Notes: generated from the letters alone by a model not told the origin. A DNA stretch of 64,000 bases from Providencia sp. R33 (GCF_019343475.1 NZ_CP072453.1:2790001-2854000); one strand, 5' to 3'. Shown: positions 17,292-27,401, counted from the stretch's first letter. Numbers and translations are program-made.

Positions 17292-18064
17292 TTCATTGCC
17301 ATAAATTGATGTTCTGGCAGCGCATTCCACAAGGATTGTAGCCATTTCCCCCCACCGCCTTGTTTTAAGGTTTGGCTACTTAACACATCCTCTAGCGCCC
17401 CATTGCGTAGCAACGCAATACGGTCAGCAAAACGCACTGCCATGGACAAATCATGGGTCACCCATAAAATGCCTCGCCCATCACGGCAAAGGGACTTCAT
17501 ATTTTCAAGCAATTGCAACGCATGTTCATCATCCAACCAAGACGAAATTTCATCTGCGAGGATAAATTGTGCACGGGACAACGTTGCACTGCTTGCCAAT
17601 ACCCGTTTAGCCATCCCTCCGGATAACTGGCTTGGGTAGCTATTCACCAAACTTTCTTGCAAGTTATATTGCTGAAGATGGCGTGCCACATCGTGCATTT
17701 TAATGTGTTGACCACTCAGTACTGCCGCCCGTTCAAGTTGGGGGCCAATTTGAATCAAGGGATTCAGTGCGCTAACGCCTTGAGGAATATAGCACAAGGA
17801 ATTACCACGGTGCTGAGGCTTGTTTTTCTCCGTCAATGCGCTTCCATTCAAACTGATGTTGCCTTGGCAACGCATATTATCCGGTAGTAGGCCAAGAACG
17901 CTTTGTAATAACAGGCTTTTCCCTTCACCGCTTCCACCAACCAGTGCCACCATTTCCCCCGGTTGAATATCGAGGGTAATATCTTGCAGTAATGGCGACC
18001 ATTGCTTACGGCCTAACCAGCGAAATTTTGCGACATCGATAGTCAGCTTATCTAAGCTCAACAT
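17288..18064 (-). CDS. yntD: Nickel ABC importer ATPase, NikD/YntD-like
   Basis: 258 residues from the ATG preceded by GGGGG at a good distance; an in-frame start six codons upstream is weaker. Walker A is GGSGEGKS, the Q-loop CYIPQG, the signature LSGGMAKR, Walker B FILADEISSWLD, and the switch His is in WVTHDLS. It pairs with the shorter ATPase encoded next. It overlaps the permease gene upstream by 7 bp and the next ATPase by 4 bp. Confidence 0.85.
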   Translation of the reverse strand: MLSLDKLTIDVAKFRWLGRKQWSPLLQDITLDIQPGEMVALVGGSGEGKSLLLQSVLGLLPDNMRCQGNISLNGSALTEKNKPQHRGNSLCYIPQGVSALNPLIQIGPQLERAAVLSGQHIKMHDVARHLQQYNLQESLVNSYPSQLSGGMAKRVLASSATLSRAQFILADEISSWLDDEHALQLLENMKSLCRDGRGILWVTHDLSMAVRFADRIALLRNGALEDVLSSQTLKQGGGGKWLQSLWNALPEHQFMAMK

Positions 18065-18870
18065 GTTGCCCCCTTCAGCCATAGCTGCGCCGCGGCTTTT
18101 GCAAACTGGTCAAATAACAACACTAACCCCATCAAAGCAACTCCGGGAAATACCACCAGCCACCACGCCCCTGTACTGAGATAACGTAATGCATCTGACA
18201 ATAAAATACCCAGCGAAGGTTCATGGGGTGATAACCCAAAGCCAAGGAAACTCAGTGCCGCACTATGAAGTACCGCATGTGGGAACATCAACAACGTGCC
18301 GACCATCCATTGTGGTAAGATCATCGGTAAATAATGGTAACGCCAACGGTAAACTGCGCTATTGCCAATGCGTTGGGATAGCATGATATAATCCGCTTGC
18401 TTCACTCGCAGTAACTCGGAACGTAAAATCAGGGTAAGCTTAGGCCAGTGCGTAAGGGCAACTGCCCAAATCACGCCCATTTTTCCACCGCCCAAAGTAA
18501 AGCAAATCAGCACTAGCAACAAAAGATGCGGCAATGCTAATAATGCATCAATCACACCACGCACCGCGTAATCCATCACCTTACTCACAGAAGACAATCC
18601 AGCCATCACCAAGGCAATAAACCCACTTGATACCGCCGCAATCAAACCAATTTGTAAGCTGGTCGCGACACCTTGGAATGTTCTTTCGAAGAGGTCACGG
18701 CCTAAATTGTCTGTACCGAATAAGTGTGCCCAAGAAGGGGATAACCGCCTATCCAACAGGTTCATTTCAATGTCGGTTGACGACAACCACACGGCATAAC
18801 TCGCTAAAATAACCAATAAAGTTAGCGAAATAATTAATTTAAATAGCGCTCGATTTGGGTTGTAGGTCAT
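18058..18870 (-). CDS. yntC: Nickel/peptide ABC importer permease, NikC-like
   Basis: 270 residues with six hydrophobic helices. The N-terminal segment SPSWAHLFGTDNLGRDLFERTFQG is the hallmark of DppC/NikC permeases, and the EAA loop is SQRIGNSAVYRWRYHYLP. It forms one half of the inner-membrane channel. It overlaps both neighbouring importer genes by a few bases. Confidence 0.88.
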   Translation of the reverse strand: MTYNPNRALFKLIISLTLLVILASYAVWLSSTDIEMNLLDRRLSPSWAHLFGTDNLGRDLFERTFQGVATSLQIGLIAAVSSGFIALVMAGLSSVSKVMDYAVRGVIDALLALPHLLLLVLICFTLGGGKMGVIWAVALTHWPKLTLILRSELLRVKQADYIMLSQRIGNSAVYRWRYHYLPMILPQWMVGTLLMFPHAVLHSAALSFLGFGLSPHEPSLGILLSDALRYLSTGAWWLVVFPGVALMGLVLLFDQFAKAAAQLWLKGATC

Positions 18871-19835
18871 GCGTCTCTCATCACTCCCTTGTTCACTTTT
18901 TTCAATAAGATATCGGCAACCGTATTACTGAAAAAAATCAAAGTGGCACACAACATTACAATCCCCATCAACAAAGGGATATCGCCTCGCAAACCTGCAT
19001 CGATGGTCGCTTGCCCCAACCCCGGATACGCAAACACTTTCTCTGCAAGAAGCGCCCCACTGAGTAACTCCCCCACGGAAGCGAACTGCAAGCAAATTGC
19101 AGGGGTGATAGCATGTTTAAGCACATGAAAACCTATCATTGACCAACCTTTATCCCCTTGCGCTTGAGCGTAATGAATAAACTCGCTGTTCATCACTTCC
19201 ATCACTTTTGCTCGGGTATGCAGAGCAATATTCCCCACACCCAGCATTCCTAATGCAATTACAGGCAAAACAAGGTGATGGAGTTTTTGGCCAAATGTCG
19301 CCGTTTCTTCATCTAAGCCAATGGGCCATGCGCAGCAAATCGGCGCCCACTGCAATGACACAGCAAACAACGAAAGTAGCAGTAACCCCACCCAAAACAC
19401 AGGGATAGACGCTAAAAGGTAGCTGAGCATTGAAATCAGTTTATCTGGCCAGCGATTAAGATATCGCCCCGCCACTAAACCTAAAGCAAAACCAACGATA
19501 CCTGAAAAAAGCCAAGCGCAGATAAGCAACGCTAACGAGGGAATAAGGCGATCCGCTATCACTTGCACAACGGGGGTGTTGTACAACATGGAATAGCCCA
19601 TATCCCCTTGTAACATTTGAGAAAACCAGCGCCAAAATTGCACCCATAGCGGCTGGTCAAGCCCCCAACGAGCTGCAATTAAAGCATATTGCTCGGGGGG
19701 GACATGCAATAAATCATTACCAATGTAGGCTTTTATTGGGTCGATAGGCGAATAACTTAGCAGGATAAAGATACCCGCCGCCGTCACGGTCAATAAACAG
19801 ATAAAACGCAATAAAAGCCCGAGAGTGGTTCGCAT
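18867..19835 (-). CDS. yntB: Nickel/peptide ABC importer permease, NikB-like
   Basis: About 322 residues beginning MRTTLGLLLRFICLL, a usual DppB/NikB first helix; the ATG overlaps the stop of the binding-protein gene (TAATG). A start seven codons earlier (19856) is also open. The Dpp/NikB marks include SPIDPIKAYIGNDLL, ALIAARWGLDQPLWVQFWRWF, and AEKVFAYPGLGQATIDA. It forms the other half of the channel. Confidence 0.88.
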   Translation of the reverse strand: MRTTLGLLLRFICLLTVTAAGIFILLSYSPIDPIKAYIGNDLLHVPPEQYALIAARWGLDQPLWVQFWRWFSQMLQGDMGYSMLYNTPVVQVIADRLIPSLALLICAWLFSGIVGFALGLVAGRYLNRWPDKLISMLSYLLASIPVFWVGLLLLSLFAVSLQWAPICCAWPIGLDEETATFGQKLHHLVLPVIALGMLGVGNIALHTRAKVMEVMNSEFIHYAQAQGDKGWSMIGFHVLKHAITPAICLQFASVGELLSGALLAEKVFAYPGLGQATIDAGLRGDIPLLMGIVMLCATLIFFSNTVADILLKKVNKGVMRDA

Positions 19836-21412
19836 TACTGGCAAGTCCATGCCCATTCATCAACGTTATTTAACACTGACCAAGAACCATGAATTTCAGG
19901 CGCACTGGTACCTAAATCCACGCAATTATTCAGTAAATAAATATGTTGTAAGTTCATCAACCAAGCCCAAGCAGCATCACCTTTAATGCCCACACCCGTT
20001 GTGCCATTCCAGTCCACTTTTTGCCATAATGGAATAGCCGCATTTTGGTCTGGCTGGCGCAGTGCTTCTTCGATTAACTCATCAACCGCCGCATTTTTAT
20101 AGTAACCAGGGTTATAGAAACCGACACCTGCAGCTTTACTACCGTAGTTATGAACGATTTCCATTGGGTCTAAGCTGCCCCAACCAAACAAGGTTGGGTT
20201 GGCGTGCATATTGCGTTCAACGGTTTCCCAACTGCCTGATTTTAAATCCATCTCAATGCCTATAGGTTTTAAACTTGAGCGGATAGCTTGGGCTAAATCA
20301 CGGCGCGTGGTGTCACCGCTGGCATACCAGAGCGTCAGTTTTGCCACTTTCCCTTCTTTTTCACGCAAGCCATCTTTATTCAGCTTCCAACCCGCCTCTT
20401 CTAAGATGGCTTTGGCTTTTTCCGTGTCACCATCTTTAAAGGCTGAATCAGGGCTATTCCACGGTAACCCTGCCACACCGGTATAAGCAGGAACAGCAAA
20501 ACCTTCGAGGACAGACTCAGACAATAATTTACGGTCGAAGGCGTAGTTAATCGCCTTACGCACCGCAACATCGGAGGTAATATCATTCCCGACAGGATTA
20601 CCCTGCGCATCTTTTCCACCTGCGGGTGGAATTGGGAACGAAATACCGCGGTTTTCCACGCTATAACGCTCTACCAGTTTCATATTTTTGACATTATTGG
20701 CATTGGCAGCCACCGCAGCGGGAATACGGACAATTTCCAGTTGGTTACTTTGTGCCGCAGCAAATGCCGCATCTTCATCAAGGAAGACGAAAACCATTTT
20801 GTTGAAATCATTTTTTGGCCCAGCGTAATACGGGTTTTGCTCAACAATTAATTGCTGCCCCGGCTGGAAAGCTACTAAGCGGTATGGGCCCGCACCAATT
20901 GGGTTATGTGCATAAGTTTTTGCATCGTATTTATCGGCGCAGACAATCCCAAGGGAGCCTAATACATTGATAAAAGTACTTTGCGGGGAAGATAAGGTAA
21001 TTTTGACGGTTAATGGGTCAATTTCCTCTGCTTTTGCAAAATTGCCCATGTCCACTTTGCCTCCACTCGCGGCGGCATTATTGTAGGTGAATACCACATC
21101 TTTTGCGGTTAATGGTGAACCATCTGAAAATTTTAAGCCTTTTTTTAGCGTTAATGTCCACTCTTTCCCATCGGCATTGTGTTGGTAGTTTTCCAGCATA
21201 TAGCTGTGCCATGAAAGGTCGGCTTTTTGTTTGAGTAATGGGCTATGTAACAGAAGGTAGCTGCCGTGACTCCATCCTAACATCGGGTCAAAACCTTCGG
21301 TCGGTTCTGCGCCAATGGCTAAACGTAATGTTTGTGAATGTGCAGGTTCTGCGGCGTGTGATGGTAGCGTCAGCCCCATTAAACACATAGCCGCAACGAT
21401 ATTTTTAATCAT
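19835..21412 (-). CDS. yntA: Periplasmic nickel-binding protein of the SBP_bac_5 family, YntA-like
   Basis: 525 residues with a signal peptide at 1-20 (AAMCLMGLTLPSHAAEP). Family marks include LRLAIGAEPTEGFDPMLGW, LKKGLKFSDGSPLTAKDVVF and NPIGAGPYRL. The family covers peptides, nickel and metallophores; the place next to ureR and urease, in a genome stretch full of nickel enzymes, points to nickel or a nickel chelate. It is the first gene of the importer operon, with its promoter in 21413-21666, where I see no recognisable NikR operator. Confidence 0.85.
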   Translation of the reverse strand: MIKNIVAAMCLMGLTLPSHAAEPAHSQTLRLAIGAEPTEGFDPMLGWSHGSYLLLHSPLLKQKADLSWHSYMLENYQHNADGKEWTLTLKKGLKFSDGSPLTAKDVVFTYNNAAASGGKVDMGNFAKAEEIDPLTVKITLSSPQSTFINVLGSLGIVCADKYDAKTYAHNPIGAGPYRLVAFQPGQQLIVEQNPYYAGPKNDFNKMVFVFLDEDAAFAAAQSNQLEIVRIPAAVAANANNVKNMKLVERYSVENRGISFPIPPAGGKDAQGNPVGNDITSDVAVRKAINYAFDRKLLSESVLEGFAVPAYTGVAGLPWNSPDSAFKDGDTEKAKAILEEAGWKLNKDGLREKEGKVAKLTLWYASGDTTRRDLAQAIRSSLKPIGIEMDLKSGSWETVERNMHANPTLFGWGSLDPMEIVHNYGSKAAGVGFYNPGYYKNAAVDELIEEALRQPDQNAAIPLWQKVDWNGTTGVGIKGDAAWAWLMNLQHIYLLNNCVDLGTSAPEIHGSWSVLNNVDEWAWTCQ

Positions 21413-21666
21413 ACATCCCTCGATAGTTTGGTTTTATTTTTATCACTAAATAAAAATGAAACATCATCAGGCAGTTAATGATATGGGTGACCATTAATTG
21501 CCGCTATAGGTGAGATATTCACTGTGCGTAGAGTAGCAATGTTTAGTTATATTAAATTTTAAACCACGCTTTCTACGTTCTATATCAATAGAACTTCTAA
21601 TTTAATGAATAATTCGCAAAAACTCTGCCTATCTTTGATTTACCTTAATAAATCAAAACGTAAATT

Positions 21667-22554
21667 TTACGCTTCCACGTCTTTATCAAATTCAATGGGC
21701 GCGGAATTTAACGATAAATCGGTAATAAAAGACGAGTCATTAGACTGCCTTGATTGCAACCGAAATTGCGATGGTGTCATGGCGTATTTTTTCTTAAAGA
21801 CATCGCAAAAATAGGCATTACTACCAAACCCACAACGATGACTAATTTGAAATACAGAATAATTTGAGAAAGTTAAATAATTTAGCGCCATGCCCATTCG
21901 CACATCCAATAATAATTGGCGGAATGATACCCCTTCTCGATTAAGGTGCCTGCGCAACGTCGATGGAGTGGTGAATAATGCCTTCGCCACATCCTCTAAA
22001 TGCCATTTTTTCTGCGGCTCTTGAGTTATTAAATGGGTGATAGCTTGGTTTTTCGGCTCATCATAATTAAAGCGAAAAATATTGAGAATATCGACGCCCG
22101 CTTGGTATATCGCCAGTAAAATAAAGTACAGGCTTTGCTTCATTAACAACGCTTCTTGGGATTGGCTCTGTTTTTTTAATGGCAAACATTGTTTGAGCAA
22201 ACTGAAATTATCACTAACCGTTTCAGGGGTGAATACCTGAAAAGCAGGCACATGACTCGTCAACGGTGCGCCTGACTTCATTAAAGTCTTTAATAATAAA
22301 AAGACAGATTCTAACTCTGAGTCTGTAATCGACAGTGTATGCAACTCAATCGATTGATTAGAACCGCACTCAATATTACAAGAAACTTGGCTGTATTTTG
22401 GAATAATAAATGTCAAATTAGACTGCACATCAATGGATTGGCCATTAATCACCACATTTCCTTTCGCCCCTTGCAGCATGGCTATCATCGCGCTTTCAAT
22501 ATAAAACGCTTTTAACACCATTTGGCTTGATGAAAGAAAATATTTATATTCCAT
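21667..22554 (-). CDS. ureR: AraC-family urea-responsive activator UreR
   Basis: 295 residues, close to the 293 of Proteus UreR. The C-terminal two HTH motifs lie at about 190-285: WHLEDVAKALFTTPSTLRRHL and NYSVFQISHRCGFGSNAYFCDVFKKKY, with the AraC signature ending in MTPSQFR. The N-terminal half is a sensor and dimer domain. It is divergent from ureD across 452 bp, exactly the Proteus/Providencia arrangement, where UreR with urea activates ureD and its own gene. Confidence 0.9.
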   Translation of the reverse strand: MEYKYFLSSSQMVLKAFYIESAMIAMLQGAKGNVVINGQSIDVQSNLTFIIPKYSQVSCNIECGSNQSIELHTLSITDSELESVFLLLKTLMKSGAPLTSHVPAFQVFTPETVSDNFSLLKQCLPLKKQSQSQEALLMKQSLYFILLAIYQAGVDILNIFRFNYDEPKNQAITHLITQEPQKKWHLEDVAKALFTTPSTLRRHLNREGVSFRQLLLDVRMGMALNYLTFSNYSVFQISHRCGFGSNAYFCDVFKKKYAMTPSQFRLQSRQSNDSSFITDLSLNSAPIEFDKDVEA

Positions 22555-23006
22555 AATCTCAATAAACTTTGGTCAAAGTCAGAAATCACCTGCTAGAAAA
22601 AGCAGGTTAATAAGCAGATAGTAATACCGTCATTCGGATAAATAGCAAATAATTACGCTAGTTGATGGCTTCCGCTACCTTGCTAGAATGCGGCTCAAAA
22701 TATAGTCCTGTTAGGCTAAAATCGCAATATAGAGATCCGCTCATTTTTTACTGTTATTTTACGTATTGTGAGTTTTTCTAAATAAATTGCTATTTAATTG
22801 AAAGGTAATTTTCGATATAAGGTGTAAAATCGCGCGGCAGATGAATGCGAGCCTATAACGCATCATTATAGATAATTATTTTTTCGTGTTCATTCACATC
22901 CTACCCTACTTGCATTAGCTTATACTGCCTAGAGCCCAACCATTCGGTGAGGGGTATAACTATACATGTTCGCGTATTGTTCATTGCCTGATTTGCAGGA
23001 GAAAGT
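22555..23006. promoter_or_regulatory. ureR-ureD divergent control region
   Basis: A 452-bp AT-rich region with no ORF. It holds a candidate UreR site, TGCTATTTAATTG at 22788-22800, which differs at about one position from the published UreR site consensus as I remember it (ending ATTG). GCAGGAGAAAGT before the ureD ATG is a strong ribosome site. The exact promoters cannot be fixed by eye. Confidence 0.6.
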
Positions 23007-23843
23007 ATGTCTGAGTTTTCAGGATCAGGTTGGTTAGCTGAGATTTTTTTACGCTATGAACTCAAACGGGGTGCAACACGCCTGACCGATAAACAACATA
23101 TCGGCCCTTTAATGGTGCAAAGGCCATTTTACCCCGAGCAAGGGGTTGCCCACACCTATTTACTCCATCCCCCTGGTGGTGTGGTCGGTGGAGATAAGCT
23201 CCTGATTAACATTGACGTGCAGCCACACGCTCATTCGCTGCTGACCACCCCGGGTGCGACCAAATTTTATCGCAGCGCAGGTGGTGTTGCCCGTCAAGTA
23301 CAGAATTTAACCGTTGCCGCTGATGGTTTTTTAGAGTGGCTACCGCAGGAAAATATTTTTTTCCCTGATGCGCAGGTTCGGCTCGAAACCCATATCCACG
23401 TCGCCGCGTCATCAAAATTTATCGGTTGGGAAATGCAATGTTTAGGCCGCCCTGTTTTAGGGGAATGGTTTGAAAATGGTGATGTGCGTGGGCGTTTTAA
23501 TTTTTACATTGACGATACCCTCACGCTGACTGAATCCCTGTTTATCGATGGCACACAAAAACAGTCTGCCGTCATGCGTGAATATCCCATGATGGGGTCG
23601 ATGTACATTTACCCTGCCAGTGATGAATTAAAAGAAAAAACCCAACAGCATTTAAGTGATTTTTTATCCCCAACGGATAGCCCTATTGAGTATGGATTAA
23701 CGGATGTAGATGGCATTTTAGTTTTGCGATTATTAGGCACGCAAACTGAGCCAATGATGGCGTGTTTTGCCCATATTTGGCAAACCACGCGGCAGTATTG
23801 GCTAGGTTATTGCCCAGAACCTCCCCGTATTTGGGCAACATAA
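23007..23843 (+). CDS. ureD: Urease accessory protein UreD
   Basis: 278 residues. Family marks are LMVQRPFYPEQG, THTYLLHPPGGVVGGD (here AHTYLLHPPGGVVGGD), TTPGATKFYRS and WLPQENIFF. UreD binds apo-urease and, with UreF and UreG, forms the complex that delivers nickel to the UreC centre. It is the first gene of ureDABCEFG and has a strong ribosome site. The length is standard. Confidence 0.95.
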   Translation: MSEFSGSGWLAEIFLRYELKRGATRLTDKQHIGPLMVQRPFYPEQGVAHTYLLHPPGGVVGGDKLLINIDVQPHAHSLLTTPGATKFYRSAGGVARQVQNLTVAADGFLEWLPQENIFFPDAQVRLETHIHVAASSKFIGWEMQCLGRPVLGEWFENGDVRGRFNFYIDDTLTLTESLFIDGTQKQSAVMREYPMMGSMYIYPASDELKEKTQQHLSDFLSPTDSPIEYGLTDVDGILVLRLLGTQTEPMMACFAHIWQTTRQYWLGYCPEPPRIWAT

Positions 23844-23865
23844 ATTTTTCGTTTTAGGAGCAAAA

Positions 23866-24168
23866 ATGGAACTCACCCCAAGAGAAAAAGATAAGTTATT
23901 GCTTTTTACCGCAGGCCTTGTCGCTGAGAGGCGCTTAGCCCGTGGGTTAAAACTGAATTACCCTGAAGCCGTTGCCCTAATAAGCTGCGCCATTATGGAA
24001 GGCGCGCGTGACGGCAAAACAGTTGCTCAACTGATGAGTGAAGGCAGAACGGTGCTCAGTGCAGACCAAGTCATGGAAGGCGTACCTGAAATGATCAAAG
24101 ACATTCAAGTGGAATGCACATTCCCTGACGGCACAAAACTTGTGTCCATTCACGACCCAATTGTATAG
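23866..24168 (+). CDS. ureA: Urease gamma subunit UreA
   Basis: 100 residues, the standard length of separate enterobacterial gamma subunits, starting MELTPREKDKLLLFTAG and containing LNYPEAVALIS and EGARDGKTVAQLM. It is a structural subunit of the cytosolic (UreABC)3 enzyme. TTAGGAGC stands before the ATG. It follows ureD by 22 bp and precedes ureB by 8 bp. Confidence 0.97.
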   Translation: MELTPREKDKLLLFTAGLVAERRLARGLKLNYPEAVALISCAIMEGARDGKTVAQLMSEGRTVLSADQVMEGVPEMIKDIQVECTFPDGTKLVSIHDPIV

Positions 24169-24176
24169 GTGGCAAT

Positions 24177-24500
24177 ATGATCCCCGGTGAAATTAAAGTG
24201 AATCAGGCTTTAGGCGACATCGAGCTGAACGCGGGTCGTGAAACCAAAACCATTCAAGTGGCAAATCATGGTGATAGACCGATTCAAGTCGGCTCCCATT
24301 ACCATTTTTATGAAGTGAATGACTTCCTGAAATTTGAACGAGACGGCACGCTGGGTTTTCGTTTAAACATCCCTGCGGGCATGGCTGTGCGTTTTGAACC
24401 TGGTCAAAGCCGCACGGTGGAGCTGGTGGCATTTAGCGGTAAACGAGAAATTTACGGCTTCCATGGCAAAGTCATGGGTAAATTAGAGAGTGAGAAATAA
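24177..24500 (+). CDS. ureB: Urease beta subunit UreB
   Basis: 107 residues. It starts MIPGEIKVNQALGDIELN and carries the family segments NHGDRPIQVGSHYHFYEVN and RLNIPAGMAVRFEPGQ. It stabilises the UreC active site from the trimer surface. It sits 2 bp before ureC, in the usual order. Confidence 0.97.
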   Translation: MIPGEIKVNQALGDIELNAGRETKTIQVANHGDRPIQVGSHYHFYEVNDFLKFERDGTLGFRLNIPAGMAVRFEPGQSRTVELVAFSGKREIYGFHGKVMGKLESEK

Positions 24501-24502
24501 CC

Positions 24503-26206
24503 ATGAAAACCATCTCACGACAAGCGTATGCGGATATGTTTGGCCCAACCCAAGGCGACCGTGTGCGTTTAGCGGATACAGAACTGTTTTTAGAAATTGA
24601 AAAAGATTTCACCACCTACGGTGAAGAGGTCAAATTTGGTGGCGGTAAAGTCATTCGTGATGGCATGGGGCAAAGCCAAGTCACTAGCGATAAATGTGTC
24701 GATGTGCTGATCACCAACGCCATTATTTTAGACCACTGGGGCATTGTTAAAGCGGATATCGGCATCAAAAATGGCCGTATTGCCGGTATTGGTAAAGCGG
24801 GTAATCCTGATGTACAGCCGAATGTAGATATCGTGGTTGGCCCGGGTACAGAAGTGGTCGCGGGTGAAGGCAAAATTGTCACCGCAGGTGGCGTCGATAC
24901 CCACATTCACTTTATTTGCCCGCAGCAAGCCGAAGAAGGTTTGGTTTCTGGTGTCACCACCTTTATTGGTGGCGGAACAGGCCCTGTCGCAGGCACTAAC
25001 GCCACGACGGTCACTCCGGGGATTTGGAATATGTACCGCATGTTAGAGGCTGTGGACGAGCTGCCAATTAACGTGGGACTATTTGGTAAAGGATGCGTGA
25101 GCCAACCTGAAGCCATTCGTGAGCAAGTTACCGCAGGCGCAATTGGCCTAAAAATCCACGAAGACTGGGGCGCAACCCCAATGGCCATCCACAACTGCTT
25201 AAATGTCGCCGATGAAATGGACGTGCAAGTAGCCATTCACTCCGACACGTTAAACGAAGGCGGCTTCTACGAAGAAACAGTAAAAGCCATCGGCGGGCGC
25301 GTGATCCACGTGTTCCACACAGAAGGTGCAGGGGGTGGCCATGCCCCTGACGTGATCAAATCCGTTGGGGAGCCAAATATTTTACCCGCCTCGACCAACC
25401 CAACGATGCCGTACACCATCAATACAGTGGACGAACATCTGGATATGTTGATGGTGTGCCATCACCTTGACCCGTCAATTCCTGAAGATGTGGCGTTTGC
25501 TGAGTCACGTATTCGCCGTGAAACCATTGCCGCAGAAGATATTTTGCATGATATGGGCGCTATCTCCGTGATGTCCTCCGATTCCCAAGCCATGGGGCGC
25601 GTTGGCGAAGTGATTATGCGCACATGGCAATGTGCCCACAAAATGAAATTGCAGCGCGGCACGATGGAAGGCGATACCCCAGACAGTGACAATAACCGCA
25701 TTAAGCGCTACGTGGCGAAATACACTATCAACCCTGCATTAGCTCATGGTATCGCCCATGAAGTGGGGTCGATAGAGAAAGGTAAATTAGCCGATATTAT
25801 CCTGTGGGATCCAGCCTTTTTTGGCATCAAACCCGCGCTTATTATGAAAGGTGGCCTCGTGGCGTATGCGCCAATGGGGGATATCAACGCCGCCATTCCA
25901 ACGCCGCAACCTGTGCACTACCGCCCAATGTATGGAGCACTCGGTAAAGCGAAGTACCAAACCTCGATGATTTTTATGTCAAAAGCGGGGATTGAGGCGG
26001 GCGTGCCCGAAAAACTTGGCTTACAAAGCTTAATTGGCCGTGTTGAGGGCTGTCGCAATATCAGCAAGGCCTCTATGGTACATAACAGCTACGTGCCACA
26101 CATTGAGTTAGACCCTCAAACCTATATTGTGAAAGCCGATGGCGTACCACTGGTATGTGAGCCAGCCACTGAGTTGCCAATGGCACAACGTTACTTTTTA
26201 TTCTGA
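24503..26206 (+). CDS. ureC: Urease alpha (catalytic) subunit UreC
   Basis: 567 residues, the same length as Klebsiella UreC, so that numbering applies. The nickel ligands are visible: His134/His136 (DTHIHFICPQQ), the carbamylated Lys217 with His219 nearby (GLKIHEDWG), His246 (AIHSDTLNE), His272 (VFHTEGAGGGHAPD) and Asp360 (MSSDSQAMGR). The flap Cys/His region is MVCHHLDPSIPEDVAFAESRI. It hydrolyses urea to ammonia and carbamate in the cytosol. All catalytic residues are intact, so the enzyme should be active once nickel is loaded. Confidence 0.98.
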   Translation: MKTISRQAYADMFGPTQGDRVRLADTELFLEIEKDFTTYGEEVKFGGGKVIRDGMGQSQVTSDKCVDVLITNAIILDHWGIVKADIGIKNGRIAGIGKAGNPDVQPNVDIVVGPGTEVVAGEGKIVTAGGVDTHIHFICPQQAEEGLVSGVTTFIGGGTGPVAGTNATTVTPGIWNMYRMLEAVDELPINVGLFGKGCVSQPEAIREQVTAGAIGLKIHEDWGATPMAIHNCLNVADEMDVQVAIHSDTLNEGGFYEETVKAIGGRVIHVFHTEGAGGGHAPDVIKSVGEPNILPASTNPTMPYTINTVDEHLDMLMVCHHLDPSIPEDVAFAESRIRRETIAAEDILHDMGAISVMSSDSQAMGRVGEVIMRTWQCAHKMKLQRGTMEGDTPDSDNNRIKRYVAKYTINPALAHGIAHEVGSIEKGKLADIILWDPAFFGIKPALIMKGGLVAYAPMGDINAAIPTPQPVHYRPMYGALGKAKYQTSMIFMSKAGIEAGVPEKLGLQSLIGRVEGCRNISKASMVHNSYVPHIELDPQTYIVKADGVPLVCEPATELPMAQRYFLF

Positions 26207-26226
26207 CCCCCATTAAGAGCCAGAAA

Positions 26227-26703
26227 ATGAAAAAATTTATTAAAGTCGTTCCACCAGAACAACAGACAGACACTGAATTGTCCCTATGCTTAACCATGGA
26301 CGAGCGCACTAAAAGCCGCTTAAAAGTCACCTTAAGTGATGGGCAAGATGCGGGGTTATTTTTACCCCGTGGCACCATTTTAAAAGAAGGGGATATTTTA
26401 GCGACAGAAGACGGTGAACAGGTCACCATTATCGCAGCAAAAGAGCAAGTTTCCACCGTTTACAGCGATGACCCTCTGCTACTGGCACGGGTTTGCTACC
26501 ACTTGGGGAACCGCCATGTTCCCCTGCAAATTGAAGCAGGCTGGTGCCGTTATTTTCACGACCATGTTTTAGACGACATGGCGCGTGGATTAGGCGCAAC
26601 GGTCAACGTGGGTCTGGAAAAATACCAACCTGAGCCAGGGGCTTATGGCGGTTCATCAGGTGGTCATCATCATGACCACGATGATCACCATCACCACCAT
26701 TAA
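26227..26703 (+). CDS. ureE: Urease nickel metallochaperone UreE with His-rich tail
   Basis: 158 residues. The N-terminal peptide-binding domain (residues 1-75) is followed by the metal domain with GNRHVPLQIEAGWCRYFHDHVLDDMARGLG. The last 15 residues are a Gly-His-Asp tail with ten His, as in Klebsiella UreE; this binds several nickel ions. It hands nickel to UreG. It lies 20 bp after ureC. Confidence 0.95.
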   Translation: MKKFIKVVPPEQQTDTELSLCLTMDERTKSRLKVTLSDGQDAGLFLPRGTILKEGDILATEDGEQVTIIAAKEQVSTVYSDDPLLLARVCYHLGNRHVPLQIEAGWCRYFHDHVLDDMARGLGATVNVGLEKYQPEPGAYGGSSGGHHHDHDDHHHHH

Positions 26704-26724
26704 TCAGATTCAGGGAGTGTATTG

Positions 26725-27390
26725 ATGCTAGCGGATTTGCGTTTATACCAATTAGTCAGCCCGTCCTTACCTGTGGGGTCATTTACCTATTCCCAAGGGT
26801 TAGAATGGGCGATTGAAAAAGGCTGGGTGACCACACCTGACACCCTTGCCAATTGGCTAACAGCACAAATGACCCACGCAATAGCGACATTGGAACTCCC
26901 TGTTCTACGGCAAATTCACGCCAATCTTTCACGCTCTGATTGGCAGCAAGTGACCTATTGGTGTGACTTTATTATTGCTAGCCGCGAGACCAAAGAACTT
27001 CGCCAAGAGGAGCGCCAGCGAGGCATTGCCTTTGCCCGCTTGCTCCCACAATTGGCGATTGAACTTGATGCCACGGCATTGGCGTGCGTGAAAAAAACAC
27101 AATTAATGGCTTTTGCCCTTGCCGCCACGCATTGGGATATTGACGTTGAAAAGCTGTGCACCGCTTACGCGTGGGGCTGGCTGGAAAATACCGTGATGTC
27201 TGGCGTGAAATTAATTCCACTGGGTCAAAGTGCGGGGCAACATATTTTGTTTACCCTTGCCGAACGTATCCCTGAGATTGTGGCGCAATCTGCCACATGG
27301 TCAGTTGACGATATCGGCAGTTTTACCCCTGCACAAATCATTGCTAGCAGTCGGCATGAAACCCAATACACTCGACTTTTTCGTTCATGA
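26725..27390 (+). CDS. ureF: Urease accessory protein UreF
   Basis: 221 residues from the ATG with GGGAG seven bases upstream; a TTG one codon earlier is less likely. Family marks are LYQLVSPSLPVGSFTYSQGLE, ASRETKELRQEERQRG and VMSGVKLIPLGQSAGQ. It links UreD-urease to the UreG GTPase and acts as a fidelity gate. It precedes ureG closely. Confidence 0.95.
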   Translation: MLADLRLYQLVSPSLPVGSFTYSQGLEWAIEKGWVTTPDTLANWLTAQMTHAIATLELPVLRQIHANLSRSDWQQVTYWCDFIIASRETKELRQEERQRGIAFARLLPQLAIELDATALACVKKTQLMAFALAATHWDIDVEKLCTAYAWGWLENTVMSGVKLIPLGQSAGQHILFTLAERIPEIVAQSATWSVDDIGSFTPAQIIASSRHETQYTRLFRS

Positions 27391-27401
27391 GAAAACATAC
27401 A

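Noticed and set aside
21413..21666. NikR operator before the nickel importer
   Set aside because: The GTATGA...TCATAC inverted pair was not found in this stretch, so nickel-dependent repression is not claimed.
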